Shown here: piece by piece, positions 26,549 through 34,840 of the stretch
Position numbering within the stretch: position 1 is the stretch's first letter
How the letters are laid out: each line of letters opens with the position of its first letter
Source of the DNA: an uncultured Saprospiraceae bacterium
GTDB lineage: Bacteria > Bacteroidota > Bacteroidia > Chitinophagales > Saprospiraceae
Direction of reading: 5' to 3'
Length of the DNA: 49,189 nt
NCBI GenBank assembly: GCA_905480595.1
Contig: CAJQQY010000102.1
Location: 1-49,189, forward strand
Notes under the pieces: generated by a model
Told to the model about the DNA's origin: nothing
What the model saw: only the letters and a program-made list of their open reading frames with translations
The model's database searches: none
Position numbers and translations under genes: made by a program

Positions 26549-26677
26549 TTGTCAGTTAAATAAGTGTGAGAATAAATAGGATGCTTAATATCCTTTTATA
26601 AAAACCAGTAACAGACCTAATTAGAAAATGTTTAATTATTTTTTTAAAGAAAAATTAAAAAAAAACCAATTCAAAAA

Positions 26678-26701
26678 AACCAAACTCAAAATCACTTCGT
26701 A
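26678..26701 (+). promoter_or_regulatory. Candidate ECF sigma promoter of the fasciclin gene
   Basis: AAC at 26678-26680 and CGTA at 26698-26701, separated by 17 bases, fit the AAC...CGT pattern common to ECF-dependent promoters. Transcription from here would leave a leader of about 40 bases. No TAnnTTTG box is seen. One occurrence cannot prove the motif. Confidence 0.35.
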
Positions 26702-26749
26702 GGTATGTCGATTTTTATTAAACTTTTTTAAAATTAAAACACATTTAAC

Positions 26750-27310
26750 ATGAAAAAATTAATGATTTTAGCTTTCGTATTTTCAATTAGCATTTTTAAC
26801 ATTCAAGCACAATGCAATAGCGCTAAAGCTAAAGCTGTAAAAACTTCTTACTCTGAAAAGGGAGAACCAGATGTAGTTGATATTGCAATTGGATCAAAAG
26901 CACATACTACCTTAGTTGCTGCTGTGAAAGCGGCTGACTTAGTAGAAACACTAAAAAGTGAAGGGCCGTTTACAGTTTTCGCACCAACAAATGCGGCATT
27001 TGATAAACTTCCTGATGGAACAGTAAATACTTTATTACAACCTGAGAATAAAGATCAGCTTGTAAAGATTTTAACGTACCACGTTATTGCTGGAAATTTT
27101 AAAGCCAAAGACGTTGTAAAAGCAATCCAAGATGGCGGTGGGAAAGTAACTTTAAAAACAGTAAGTGGTGACAATATTACTGTTATGATGAGAGATAAAA
27201 ATGTAGTACTAAAAGATGAAAATGGAAATTACAGTACAATTACAGCTACTGATTTGGAAGGAAGCAACGGAGTTATTCACGTAATCGACTCAGTAATTTT
27301 ACCTAAATAA
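26750..27310 (+). CDS. Secreted fasciclin-domain protein
   Basis: 186 residues. A Sec signal peptide (ending IQAQ, with a cysteine following, so possibly surface-exposed) precedes a single FAS1 domain (about 40-186). The H1 motif is GPFTVFAPTNAAFDKLP, with the central YHVI and the H2 motif GVIHVIDSVILP. FAS1 domains mediate adhesion or matrix contacts. The gene is divergent from a SigK-like sigma/RskA pair, the same association as MPT70/MPT83 in Mycobacterium, and is probably a target of that pair. It ends before a 15-bp hairpin. Confidence 0.92.
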   Translation: MKKLMILAFVFSISIFNIQAQCNSAKAKAVKTSYSEKGEPDVVDIAIGSKAHTTLVAAVKAADLVETLKSEGPFTVFAPTNAAFDKLPDGTVNTLLQPENKDQLVKILTYHVIAGNFKAKDVVKAIQDGGGKVTLKTVSGDNITVMMRDKNVVLKDENGNYSTITATDLEGSNGVIHVIDSVILPK

Positions 27311-27340
27311 TTTTTATTAAAGGTTAACTCCAAGATACAA

Positions 27341-27376
27341 GAGAGGGGTAATTCTACATTCAGAATTACCCCTCTC
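27341..27376. terminator. Hairpin between convergent fasciclin and lipoprotein genes
   Basis: A perfect 15-bp stem (GAGAGGGGTAATTCT at 27341-27355 with its complement at 27362-27376), loop ACATTC. T tracts are poor on both sides, but its place between two convergent stops suggests termination or 3'-end protection. Confidence 0.75.
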
Positions 27377-27415
27377 CCATTTTATTATTTTGCAAAAGAA
27401 TAGGATTAACTATTA

Positions 27416-27961
27416 CTAATCAACTGTTCGTCCTTTCGCTACTCGTTTTCGCACTTGTGTATCTCGGATTCTTTTTAGATCTACCAACAATGTTGCGTAT
27501 TGACTTTCGGAACTCGTTCGATAAGTTTTTCCTTCATAACTTACTTTTCCAAAACTACGATTCCAATCTTTTGCAAATAATCGATATTGTCCTCCTCTCC
27601 TTTTTGCTGCTCCAAAAATCAAATATCTATCGTCATTTCCAGATTCGAAACTAACCGCAAATTTATCTTCTTTAGGCCTAAAAATAAGAACACCTGGTGT
27701 TCCTTTTTTAATGACCACTTCATCTATTTTTCGTCCATTTCGAATTTTTATTTCTCCAGAAACAATTTCCGATTCGCCCCTAGTTAGTTCTCGAAATAAA
27801 ATAATATCCTCAGAAGTGTAAAATTGAATACGCTTTAATTCATCGTCTGACCAATTATTTTCATCATATAATTGCTGGGTGAAAGGTGTCAACTTTGGAC
27901 CACAAGAACTAAAAAGAAAAGCAGCCAATAAGGAAAGTAGAACGAGGTTTGTAAATTTCAT
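27416..27961 (-). CDS. Lipoprotein of unknown function
   Basis: 181 residues. The signal peptide ends in the lipobox LFSSC (cysteine near residue 20). The mature part begins with a DENNWSDDELKRIQFYTSEDIILFREL segment, then an all-beta-looking domain with IFGAAKRRGGQYRLFAKDWNRSFGKVSYEGKTYR, and a basic C-terminus. I do not recognise a named family. It is a single gene, convergent with the fasciclin gene. Confidence 0.72.
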   Translation of the reverse strand: MKFTNLVLLSLLAAFLFSSCGPKLTPFTQQLYDENNWSDDELKRIQFYTSEDIILFRELTRGESEIVSGEIKIRNGRKIDEVVIKKGTPGVLIFRPKEDKFAVSFESGNDDRYLIFGAAKRRGGQYRLFAKDWNRSFGKVSYEGKTYRTSSESQYATLLVDLKRIRDTQVRKRVAKGRTVD

Positions 27962-28248
27962 GTCGTAAAGATTTTAGTATTTTAATCGCTCAGAAATTTA
28001 ATTTCTATTAAGAAATTATCTTTTGACCGTTTTTTTGAATGTTATTCCAAACACATAATTTTTGTCGAAATATATACAATAATCTAGCCTAACACCACTA
28101 TTCACAAGGCATTTAACCTCCTGTTAACTCATTTTAACGTCACAAAAACATAACCCAAAATATGCCTTCACTCTCTTTAGCCTTTAATTTCATTGCAAGA
28201 AACAATTAGAAAAACCAGTTTATCTAACTTTTTTAAACCGTAAGAATA

Positions 28249-28956
28249 ATGGCATTAATTAAAACCAAATCAGTCAGAAATGGCCTGCCAGTTTTCGTTC
28301 TTACAACACTCTTTATTTTTACTACATTTTTCGCACAAGCAGATGTTGAGTATTCGACTCCTCTTCATGGCAAAGAGTTCAAAATGGGAAACCGGATTGA
28401 ATGGAAAACTGCCTACGAGACGGATACTAAAATGTTTATTGTTGAAAAATCCGACGATGGTATCAACTTCTATATGGAACGAGAGATCAAAGCTGCCGGA
28501 ATTTCTAACAAAGAAAAAGGTTACCGTTTCATGGACGTTGGCAACAACGAAGAAACTACATTTTACCGACTTAAATTGGTAGATGAAGATGACACGGAAA
28601 GCTATTCTGAAATCGCAATGGTGAAGAAGACTAAAGCTAACAATTTTCAAATTGTTAGAATGTCGAACACTTCTGCGATTAAAACATTTGAAGTAACATT
28701 GGATGCTTTAGCAGAAAAAGAATTGACTTTTTCTTTGGAAAAATTCAATGGTGAGAAAGTATTTTCTACCAAAAAATCACTCATTAATGGATTGAATGAA
28801 ATTGAAATCAATCTTGAAGATGAGCTGCTTGGAAAATACAAACTTGTATTTTCTGTGGAAGATGAGGTAGAAGAAATCATTCTCAGAAAAGTCGAAGGTG
28901 AAGAGACTCAAAAAGAGAACGTGGCAGTTAAAAAGAAATCGAATAAAAAAGGTTGA
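28249..28956 (+). CDS. Secreted protein of unknown function
   Basis: 235 residues. A positively charged N-terminus and a hydrophobic stretch (LPVFVLTTLFIFTTFFAQA) form a long signal peptide. The first mature domain (residues about 33-125) has RIEWKTAYETDTKMFIVEKSDDGINF and FYRLKLVDEDDTESYSEIAMV, a fibronectin-III-like unit that often precedes T9SS sorting domains in Bacteroidota surface proteins. The C-terminal part (FEVTLDALAEKELTFSLEKFNGE ... LGKYKLVFS) resembles the beta-strand order of a type A sorting domain, but the final KxIK motif is missing and a lysine-rich tail of about 25 residues ends the protein. T9SS export is therefore doubtful. Confidence 0.68.
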   Translation: MALIKTKSVRNGLPVFVLTTLFIFTTFFAQADVEYSTPLHGKEFKMGNRIEWKTAYETDTKMFIVEKSDDGINFYMEREIKAAGISNKEKGYRFMDVGNNEETTFYRLKLVDEDDTESYSEIAMVKKTKANNFQIVRMSNTSAIKTFEVTLDALAEKELTFSLEKFNGEKVFSTKKSLINGLNEIEINLEDELLGKYKLVFSVEDEVEEIILRKVEGEETQKENVAVKKKSNKKG

Positions 28957-28992
28957 TCCTTATATTTATTCTAATTCCAATCACCGAATTAG

Positions 28993-29028
28993 TCTCCAAT
29001 TGCATTTAATTGCGATTGGAGATTTTTT
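28993..29028 (+). terminator. Terminator after the secreted protein gene
   Basis: A 12-bp stem (TCTCCAATTGCA with TGCGATTGGAGA, one G-U pair) followed by TTTTTT, 36 bases beyond the stop codon. Confidence 0.88.
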
Positions 29029-29059
29029 AATTATAGGGGTCAAGTGTGAGGTTGTTCGC

Positions 29060-29899
29060 TCAAAGTTGAAAATGAATATGATCATCATGCCTAACCGCAT
29101 GACAGCCATGAAATCTTATCTTTTTATATTTCCCTAAGTTCAATCGATTCTGTAAATGAGGTTCAATAAAAACTTCTTTCACCTCTTTGTTTTCAATAAT
29201 CTTTTGCAATAAAAATCGATTAGCGATTTTATCGAATTCTACTCCTTTTTTCACTTTCGAAAAAGTTACTTTTTTCAATAAATTATATTGCCAATAGCCT
29301 TGTTTTTCACAATCATTTGGTTTATTAGTTTCACCTTTTTTAGGAGCTTCACAAACTCCATAACCAGTTAATGAAAATGTCTTATTGTAAAATTCTTTCG
29401 CCTTTTTGTTTTTATATAAAAAAGCTATATCTAATTTTTCACCATCATCATGACTCAAGTGTGGAATCAATGGAAAACCTTCAAAGAACGGAAAATTAGC
29501 ATCTAAATAAATGAGTTCCGCACTTGGATATTTTTTTTGAACATCTTTTGCTGTTTTAAAGAACGCTTCTTGCAATACTGGTTTTACATAGTTTCGATTC
29601 ATCAAACTCATCAAAACGCTTCCACTTTTTACAGGTATTTCTTTTGTTGAAAAACAGGGAAGTTGCACAAGCCCATTCTTTTTTGCCAAAGGCGGAATAA
29701 TAAAAAGGCAAATCAGAACATAGATTAAACTAAATCCACCACTTCGCATAACAATGCTTTTCCAAAAACTATATTTTTCACTTTTTACAAATAAAGAAAA
29801 CGGCAAGTAGAGTAAATAAATCACTCCTCCTACTTGGGTCAATACCGTTAGAATTGAAAAAATAAAAACCGTTCTAATTGCTTTTAAAATAAACTTCAT
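29060..29899 (-). CDS. Predicted membrane-anchored LAS-type metallopeptidase
   Basis: 279 residues. Two N-terminal hydrophobic helices (about 8-36 and 55-71) precede a periplasmic domain. The domain carries a HxxGxxxD segment (SHDDGEKLD, H150 and D157) and a C-terminal HAVRHDDHIHFQL with H271, H274 and H276. This spacing is the zinc-ligand signature of LAS-fold peptidases (VanY, MepA, M15/M74), where H...D and a late HxH bind zinc. In MepA the last motif is also preceded by aspartates. Four cysteines (C82, C183, C197, C266) could form disulfides. I infer cell-wall peptide or amide hydrolysis. The fold call rests on these motifs only. The next gene is divergent. Confidence 0.6.
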   Translation of the reverse strand: MKFILKAIRTVFIFSILTVLTQVGGVIYLLYLPFSLFVKSEKYSFWKSIVMRSGGFSLIYVLICLFIIPPLAKKNGLVQLPCFSTKEIPVKSGSVLMSLMNRNYVKPVLQEAFFKTAKDVQKKYPSAELIYLDANFPFFEGFPLIPHLSHDDGEKLDIAFLYKNKKAKEFYNKTFSLTGYGVCEAPKKGETNKPNDCEKQGYWQYNLLKKVTFSKVKKGVEFDKIANRFLLQKIIENKEVKEVFIEPHLQNRLNLGKYKKIRFHGCHAVRHDDHIHFQL

Positions 29900-29992
29900 A
29901 GATTAAGATCGAATGGTTCTGATTTTTTTAAACTATTAAAGGATTCTGGAGTTTTAAGATAGAGTTATTTTTAAACAAAAAAAAACATTTCA

Positions 29993-30691
29993 ATGCGTCT
30001 CATTATTGTTCTATTCTGCACGCTTCCTTTTTTTAATTGCGCAAAGGATGATAACCCAACCGTAATTAATGAACCACCAATTGTGGTGAAAAAAGACATA
30101 AAATATTTAGCTCTTGGTGACTCCTACACAATTGGCCAAAGTGTTGCTTTTGAAGATCGATATCCAATTCAGTTAGAAACTCAACTAATCAATGATTCGA
30201 TAAATGTTGACACAACAATCATTATTGCAAAAACAGGTTGGACGACAGCTAACTTAAAAAATGCTATTATTGATGCAGATTTGACTGATACATTTGACCT
30301 CGTTTCCTTACTAATTGGAGTCAATAATCAATATCAAGGAAGGCCAATTGACGAATACGAAATCGAATTCGCAGAACTGTTGCAAACTGCAATTGATTTT
30401 GCCGGAGGTAAAAAAGAAAATGTTTTTGTGATTTCAATTCCTGATTATGCTTACACTCCTTTTGGGAATGGCAATACTTTAACTAGTCAAAAAATAGATG
30501 ATTTTAACTTAGTCAACAAGACGATAACTGATAGTGTTGGTATTAGTTATTTTAACATTACTCCTATTTCAAGAGAAGGTTTGGACAAACCAGAATTAGT
30601 TGCTAGTGATAATTTACATCCATCAGGAGAGCAATATTCACGGTGGGTAGATCTATTTTATGATGAAGTAAAATTGAAAGTGGAAGATTAG
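29993..30691 (+). CDS. SGNH/GDSL-type hydrolase lipoprotein
   Basis: 232 residues. The lipobox FFNC is near residue 16. The esterase blocks are visible: block I YLALGDSYTIG with nucleophile S44, block III as GVNNQYQG (residues 109-116, where the usual GxND is GVNN), and block V SDNLHPSG with D206 and H209. Such enzymes hydrolyse ester bonds in lipids, or acetyl groups on polysaccharides or peptidoglycan. The substrate is unknown. It is divergent from the LAS-type peptidase and 45 bases upstream of the GDNDT-motif protein, and it may be co-transcribed with that gene. Confidence 0.88.
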   Translation: MRLIIVLFCTLPFFNCAKDDNPTVINEPPIVVKKDIKYLALGDSYTIGQSVAFEDRYPIQLETQLINDSINVDTTIIIAKTGWTTANLKNAIIDADLTDTFDLVSLLIGVNNQYQGRPIDEYEIEFAELLQTAIDFAGGKKENVFVISIPDYAYTPFGNGNTLTSQKIDDFNLVNKTITDSVGISYFNITPISREGLDKPELVASDNLHPSGEQYSRWVDLFYDEVKLKVED

Positions 30692-30700
30692 TTTTTTTCT

Positions 30701-30708
30701 TAATTTTG
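30701..30708 (+). promoter_or_regulatory. -7 promoter box (TAATTTTG)
   Basis: A match to TAnnTTTG 29 bases before the ATG at 30737, so the gene may have its own promoter besides read-through from the SGNH hydrolase gene. No -33 box seen. Confidence 0.35.
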
Positions 30709-30736
30709 TGGCAGTATTCATTTAATTACAACACCT

Positions 30737-32605
30737 ATGAAGTTTTATTTCATTGCCATTCTAATAATCATTTTTCCTTTTCATTTTTATGCGCAAAAGG
30801 ATTTCAATCCACAAAATTTTCCTTCTTTCAAATCTGTGGAAGAACATTTTTACGAAAATTACAATGCACCCGAAGATGATGATTTGCTTTATTTCGAAAA
30901 ACGACCCGAAGGGTATTTCGTGGCCATTGCTTTTGAGTATCCTTATGACGTTCGAGAAAAAAGAGAAATGCTCTGGTCCTATGAAACTAAATCTTTCCAA
31001 CAATTAAAATCATATCTCTCAGGTTCAGCTGATATAAAAAACCTACGTAGAGTTCGGCACTCAACCTCTAATACGCATGAATTTAATTATTGCGCCTTTG
31101 CTGGCTATCCTGGTTGGCAATTAGACGTGATTGAATATTTTGGAGAAAAAGAAAATCTTCCTGACACAATTTTATATGGATTGGCTAGAGCATACACTAC
31201 TCATGCAACTAATTTAATTAGTAATCGAGGAGGGAATATTGATAAAGAAAAACAATTTGATCTTCCCAAAGGAAAGAATTCTCTCTCTCCAGAACAGCTA
31301 AAAATTTATCGAGAATATTTTCACGCTGGTCATGCAACGTTCAAAAAACTATCTGAACAAAATCCTGATTTCGAAACTATCGTTGGAAAAAATTATATCA
31401 AATATTGTAATGAAGTGATGAACACTTTTTTACAATTACTTTATTTCCAAAATGAGGAAGAAGCAAGAAAAGAGTTGAAACCTAATTTATATAATGAATT
31501 TTATATTAATGCTGCTAAAAACTATTTGAATTCTTGTCCTCCAAATGCGATACTTTTCACTTATGGAGATAACGATACTTATCCACTTTTATATGTGCAA
31601 GCTCAATTAGGTTTTCGAACTGATGTACTGCTGGTCAATACAAGTTTACTTCAACTAGATCGGTACATCGATCATTTACGAAAAGGTGTTTTTGATGCCC
31701 CAGCTTATCCTTTGCCTTTTGACGCTTCATTTTATGAAGGTGATAAAAACAACCAGGTTTATACAAATCTTCCTAGAAATAAAAAAGAAAACTTCTCTTT
31801 GGATGAGGCCTTCCAGTTTATAAAAAATGAGAAAAACCATTTTGGTTCGGGAATGAAAAAAGTAGCTTCTTTTCCCTCTAATAATTTTTTTATTGAAGTC
31901 AATAAAAAATCAATCCTTAAGAAAAATATAGTTCCTAGTTCTCAACTTGAAAATACTGTTGACACAATAAAATGGACAATTCCTCAGAATTACATTTTAA
32001 AAAATGACCTTGCTCTTTTAGGATTAATTGCTAAAAATAATTGGGAGCGACCAATTTGCATTGGAGCGACTTGTCGTAAATCTGTCTTTCTAGGAATGGA
32101 AGATTATTTTCATTTAGAAGGATTAGCTTATCGATTTTATCCAGTCAAAAAAAACCAGGAAACTACTTATCTAATGGGGGGTATAAATGTGGAGGAGAGT
32201 TTTAAAAAAATTACCGAAGATTTCACTTGGAATGGAATTGATAAAATAGAATCTGGCGAAAAAGTCTATTTTACTTCCTACTTAATTTTATTTACTCAGC
32301 TAGCAAATCAATTAACTATTCAAGACGAAAATGAAAAGGCAGAACAAATTTTAGATATTTTCATCAAAACCTTTCCGAATGAAGTAATAGAATATGATAA
32401 CTCATTCGGGTTGATCGCAGATTTATATCTTCAATTAGAAGAAATAGAAAAAGCTAAAAAAATTGCTATCCAAATAGCTGAGAATTTCACTAAAATCAAA
32501 AATCCGTCCCAATGGAATATAAATACTTTTTACCGATTTAAAAGTCAAGCACATAAATATAACAGTCAAAAACTGAATCGAATCTTAGAAAAGATCAGTT
32601 GGTGA
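30737..32605 (+). CDS. Secreted GDNDT-motif protein with helical repeat tail
   Basis: 622 residues with a Sec signal peptide (ending FYAQ). The central region has NAILFTYGDNDTYPLLYVQAQLGFRTDVLLVNTSLL, with GDND at residues 277-280. That segment is characteristic of the soluble C-terminal part of Bacteroidota DUF2723 proteins (large membrane proteins annotated as O-mannosyltransferase-like), but this protein has no multi-helix membrane domain. The last 120 residues look like TPR-type helices (NEKAEQILDIFIKTFP). I infer a free-standing version of the DUF2723 periplasmic domain. Its enzymatic or binding role is not known. It follows the SGNH hydrolase gene. Confidence 0.7.
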   Translation: MKFYFIAILIIIFPFHFYAQKDFNPQNFPSFKSVEEHFYENYNAPEDDDLLYFEKRPEGYFVAIAFEYPYDVREKREMLWSYETKSFQQLKSYLSGSADIKNLRRVRHSTSNTHEFNYCAFAGYPGWQLDVIEYFGEKENLPDTILYGLARAYTTHATNLISNRGGNIDKEKQFDLPKGKNSLSPEQLKIYREYFHAGHATFKKLSEQNPDFETIVGKNYIKYCNEVMNTFLQLLYFQNEEEARKELKPNLYNEFYINAAKNYLNSCPPNAILFTYGDNDTYPLLYVQAQLGFRTDVLLVNTSLLQLDRYIDHLRKGVFDAPAYPLPFDASFYEGDKNNQVYTNLPRNKKENFSLDEAFQFIKNEKNHFGSGMKKVASFPSNNFFIEVNKKSILKKNIVPSSQLENTVDTIKWTIPQNYILKNDLALLGLIAKNNWERPICIGATCRKSVFLGMEDYFHLEGLAYRFYPVKKNQETTYLMGGINVEESFKKITEDFTWNGIDKIESGEKVYFTSYLILFTQLANQLTIQDENEKAEQILDIFIKTFPNEVIEYDNSFGLIADLYLQLEEIEKAKKIAIQIAENFTKIKNPSQWNINTFYRFKSQAHKYNSQKLNRILEKISW

Positions 32606-32663
32606 TTATTTTCTCCAACCACTTCTTTATCTTCGCAAAAATTTAATCAAAAAAAATAACTCA

Positions 32664-33440
32664 ATGGAAAGTATTCTTTTCTCTAAAGAAAATGGCATCG
32701 CCACTATCACGCTCAATCGTCCTGACAAATTTAATAGTGTCACGAAGGAAATCGCAATGGGTATGCAACAATTTTTAAAAGAAAGTGCAGAAGATTCAGA
32801 AGTTCGTTGCATCGTCATTACCGCTACAGGAAAAGCATTTTGTGCAGGTCAAGATTTGGCGGAAGCGACTCACCCTGATAGTCCTGACTTATCGGTTTTT
32901 GTGAGCAAACATTATAATCCAATTATCAAAAAAATTAGAGAAATAGAAAAACCCGTAGTTGCCGCTGTCAATGGAATCGCAGCAGGTGCAGGTGCAAATA
33001 TTGCCTTGGCTTGCGACATTGTAATTGCAACTGAGTCTTCCTATTTTATGCAAGCATTTTCAAAAATTGGTTTGATTCCAGATAGTGGTGGAACATTCAC
33101 TTTACCTCGTTTAGTAGGAATGGCAAGAGCGACTGCTTTAGCTTTTTTAGGAGAAAAAGTATCTGCTCGAGATGCTGTAGAAATGGGAATGATTTACAAA
33201 TATGTTGCGGACGAAGACTTTGAAAGTGAAGTACAAAAATTAGCTAGCAAATTAGCAAAAATGCCAACAAGAGGTTTAGCTTACACCAAACTAGCTTTTA
33301 ATAAATCATTGACTAACGATCTCGGAACTCAACTTGCAGTCGAAGAACACCTGCAAAGTGATGCATCTCACACCGCAGATTATAAAGAGGGAGTAGCTGC
33401 TTTCTTAGAAAAAAGAAAACCAGTTTTTAAAGGGGAATAG
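32664..33440 (+). CDS. paaG: Enoyl-CoA hydratase/isomerase, PaaG-like
   Basis: 258 residues, a crotonase-fold protein. The oxyanion-hole segments are GKAFCAGQDLAEA and NGIAAGAGANIALACD. SKIGLIPDSGGTFTLPRLVG and MPTRGLAYTKLAFNKS are closer to PaaG (1,2-epoxyphenylacetyl-CoA isomerase of phenylacetate degradation) than to general enoyl-CoA hydratases, notably the aspartate in IPDSGG in place of the second catalytic glutamate. The next gene is a PaaH-type dehydrogenase, which supports the pathway. The epoxidase genes paaABCDE and paaJ, paaK and paaZ are not in the window, so the assignment is likely but not proven. Confidence 0.83.
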   Translation: MESILFSKENGIATITLNRPDKFNSVTKEIAMGMQQFLKESAEDSEVRCIVITATGKAFCAGQDLAEATHPDSPDLSVFVSKHYNPIIKKIREIEKPVVAAVNGIAAGAGANIALACDIVIATESSYFMQAFSKIGLIPDSGGTFTLPRLVGMARATALAFLGEKVSARDAVEMGMIYKYVADEDFESEVQKLASKLAKMPTRGLAYTKLAFNKSLTNDLGTQLAVEEHLQSDASHTADYKEGVAAFLEKRKPVFKGE

Positions 33441-33447
33441 TTTAATG

Positions 33448-33500
33448 GATATTGTGATTTTGGGTATTATGATAATACCAATACTCAAAATCCCAATATC
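33448..33500. repeat. Hairpin repeat between paaG-like and paaH-like genes
   Basis: Arms 33448-33468 (GATATTGTGATTTTGGGTATT) and 33480-33500 match at 19 of 21 positions with an 11-base loop. It starts 8 bases after the paaG-like stop and ends 15 bases before the paaH-like ATG. It has no T tract, so it is more likely an mRNA hairpin within an operon than a terminator. Confidence 0.75.
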
Positions 33501-33514
33501 AAAATTTAGAAAAA

Positions 33515-34690
33515 ATGAAAATAGGTATTTTAGGAAGTGGTTCAATGGGAAGCGGTATCGCACAAGTTGCAGCCACAGCAGGACACGAAGTAATTCTTTT
33601 TGACAAAAACAAAGAAGCGCTAACTCGGGCTAGCGAAAAACTACAAAAGATTCTCAATCGTCTCGTCGAAAAAGGACGAATAGATGATGCAACTGCCAAA
33701 GCAATTTTTGGAAGAATCTATCTCGTCGATAACATGAGTGCCTACGCCGAATGTGGACTTGTCATCGAAGCTATTATTGAAAATGTGGACGTAAAAAAAT
33801 CCGTTTTCCAACAAATGGAAAGTATCGTAAATGATGATTGTATTTTAGCATCCAACACTTCTTCGCTATCCATCGCATCTATCGCAGCAGCTTGTGAAAA
33901 ATCAGAACGAGTTATCGGAATTCATTTTTTCAATCCTGCTCCATTGATGAAATTAGTAGAAATAATTCCAGCGGTACAAACTGCCAATGACGTTTTGGAA
34001 AAATCTCAAAAACTCATCGATAGTTGGGGAAAACTAACTGTAGTAACGAAAGACACTCCTGGATTTATCGTCAATCGAGTAGCACGTCCATTTTATGCTG
34101 AAGCGCTTCGCATCCTTGAAGAAGGTGTAGCAGATGTCCCAACAATTGATTGGGCGATGACTGAAATTGCAGGTTTCAGAATGGGACCATTTACATTGAT
34201 GGATTACATTGGCAATGATGTAAATTATACGGTGACGGAAACTGTTTTTACTGCCTTCTATTTTGATCCTCGTTACAAACCAGCGTTTACTCAAAAGCGA
34301 TTATCCGAAGCAGGTTACCTTGGCAGAAAATCAGGAAGAGGTTTTTATGACTATTCCGAAAATGCAAAAAATCCAGAGGCTACAAAAGATCAAAGGCTAG
34401 GAAAAAACATAGTTAAAAGAATCATCGCGATGTTAATCAATGAAGCTGCTGATGCTGTCTTTTGGCAAATTGCCTCGAAAAAAGATATTGATTTAGCCAT
34501 GACCAAAGGAGTGAATTATCCAAAAGGATTACTAAGATGGGCAGACGAAATTGGCATTAAAAAATGTGTCAAACGGATGGATAAATTATATAAAATCTAT
34601 GGCGAAGATCGCTATCGTTGTAGTCCGCTTTTGCGAAAAATGGCGAAGCAGGGAACAAACTTTTTTGAAAAAGAAAAGGAGATGATTTGA
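33515..34690 (+). CDS. paaH: 3-hydroxyacyl-CoA dehydrogenase, PaaH-like
   Basis: 391 residues. The NAD-binding Rossmann motif GSGSMGSGIAQVAA is at the N-terminus. The catalytic histidine is in GIHFFNPAPLMKLVEI. The segments VTKDTPGFIVNRVARPFYAEALRI and FRMGPFTLMDYIGNDVNYTV define the dimerisation domain, and GYLGRKSGRGFYDY ends the first C-terminal domain. A further 100 residues form a second partial repeat of that domain, as in PaaH/FadB-type enzymes. It oxidises 3-hydroxyacyl-CoA, here probably 3-hydroxyadipyl-CoA of phenylacetate breakdown. It is 74 bases behind the paaG-like gene. Confidence 0.88.
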   Translation: MKIGILGSGSMGSGIAQVAATAGHEVILFDKNKEALTRASEKLQKILNRLVEKGRIDDATAKAIFGRIYLVDNMSAYAECGLVIEAIIENVDVKKSVFQQMESIVNDDCILASNTSSLSIASIAAACEKSERVIGIHFFNPAPLMKLVEIIPAVQTANDVLEKSQKLIDSWGKLTVVTKDTPGFIVNRVARPFYAEALRILEEGVADVPTIDWAMTEIAGFRMGPFTLMDYIGNDVNYTVTETVFTAFYFDPRYKPAFTQKRLSEAGYLGRKSGRGFYDYSENAKNPEATKDQRLGKNIVKRIIAMLINEAADAVFWQIASKKDIDLAMTKGVNYPKGLLRWADEIGIKKCVKRMDKLYKIYGEDRYRCSPLLRKMAKQGTNFFEKEKEMI

Positions 34691-34695
34691 TTAAG

Positions 34696-34732
34696 AAAAA
34701 ACTCGAAGTGATTTTACGCTTCGAGTTTTTTT
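34696..34732 (+). terminator. Terminator after the paaG/paaH pair
   Basis: A 14-bp stem (34697-34710 with 34717-34730, one wobble) followed by T residues, 6 bases past the stop codon. Confidence 0.9.
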
Positions 34733-34811
34733 ATGAGACACAATCGACGCTCCTGTTCATTTTTTTCACAAAAAAATAAACTCAACTCATAAACACTCGT
34801 AATAAAAAAGT

Positions 34812-34819
34812 TAGTTTTG
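34812..34819 (+). promoter_or_regulatory. -7 promoter box (TAGTTTTG)
   Basis: An exact TAnnTTTG match 21 bases before the start of the GINT1-like gene. No good -33 box. Confidence 0.4.
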
Positions 34820-34840
34820 TTAAAAAGAAATTAGAACCTC

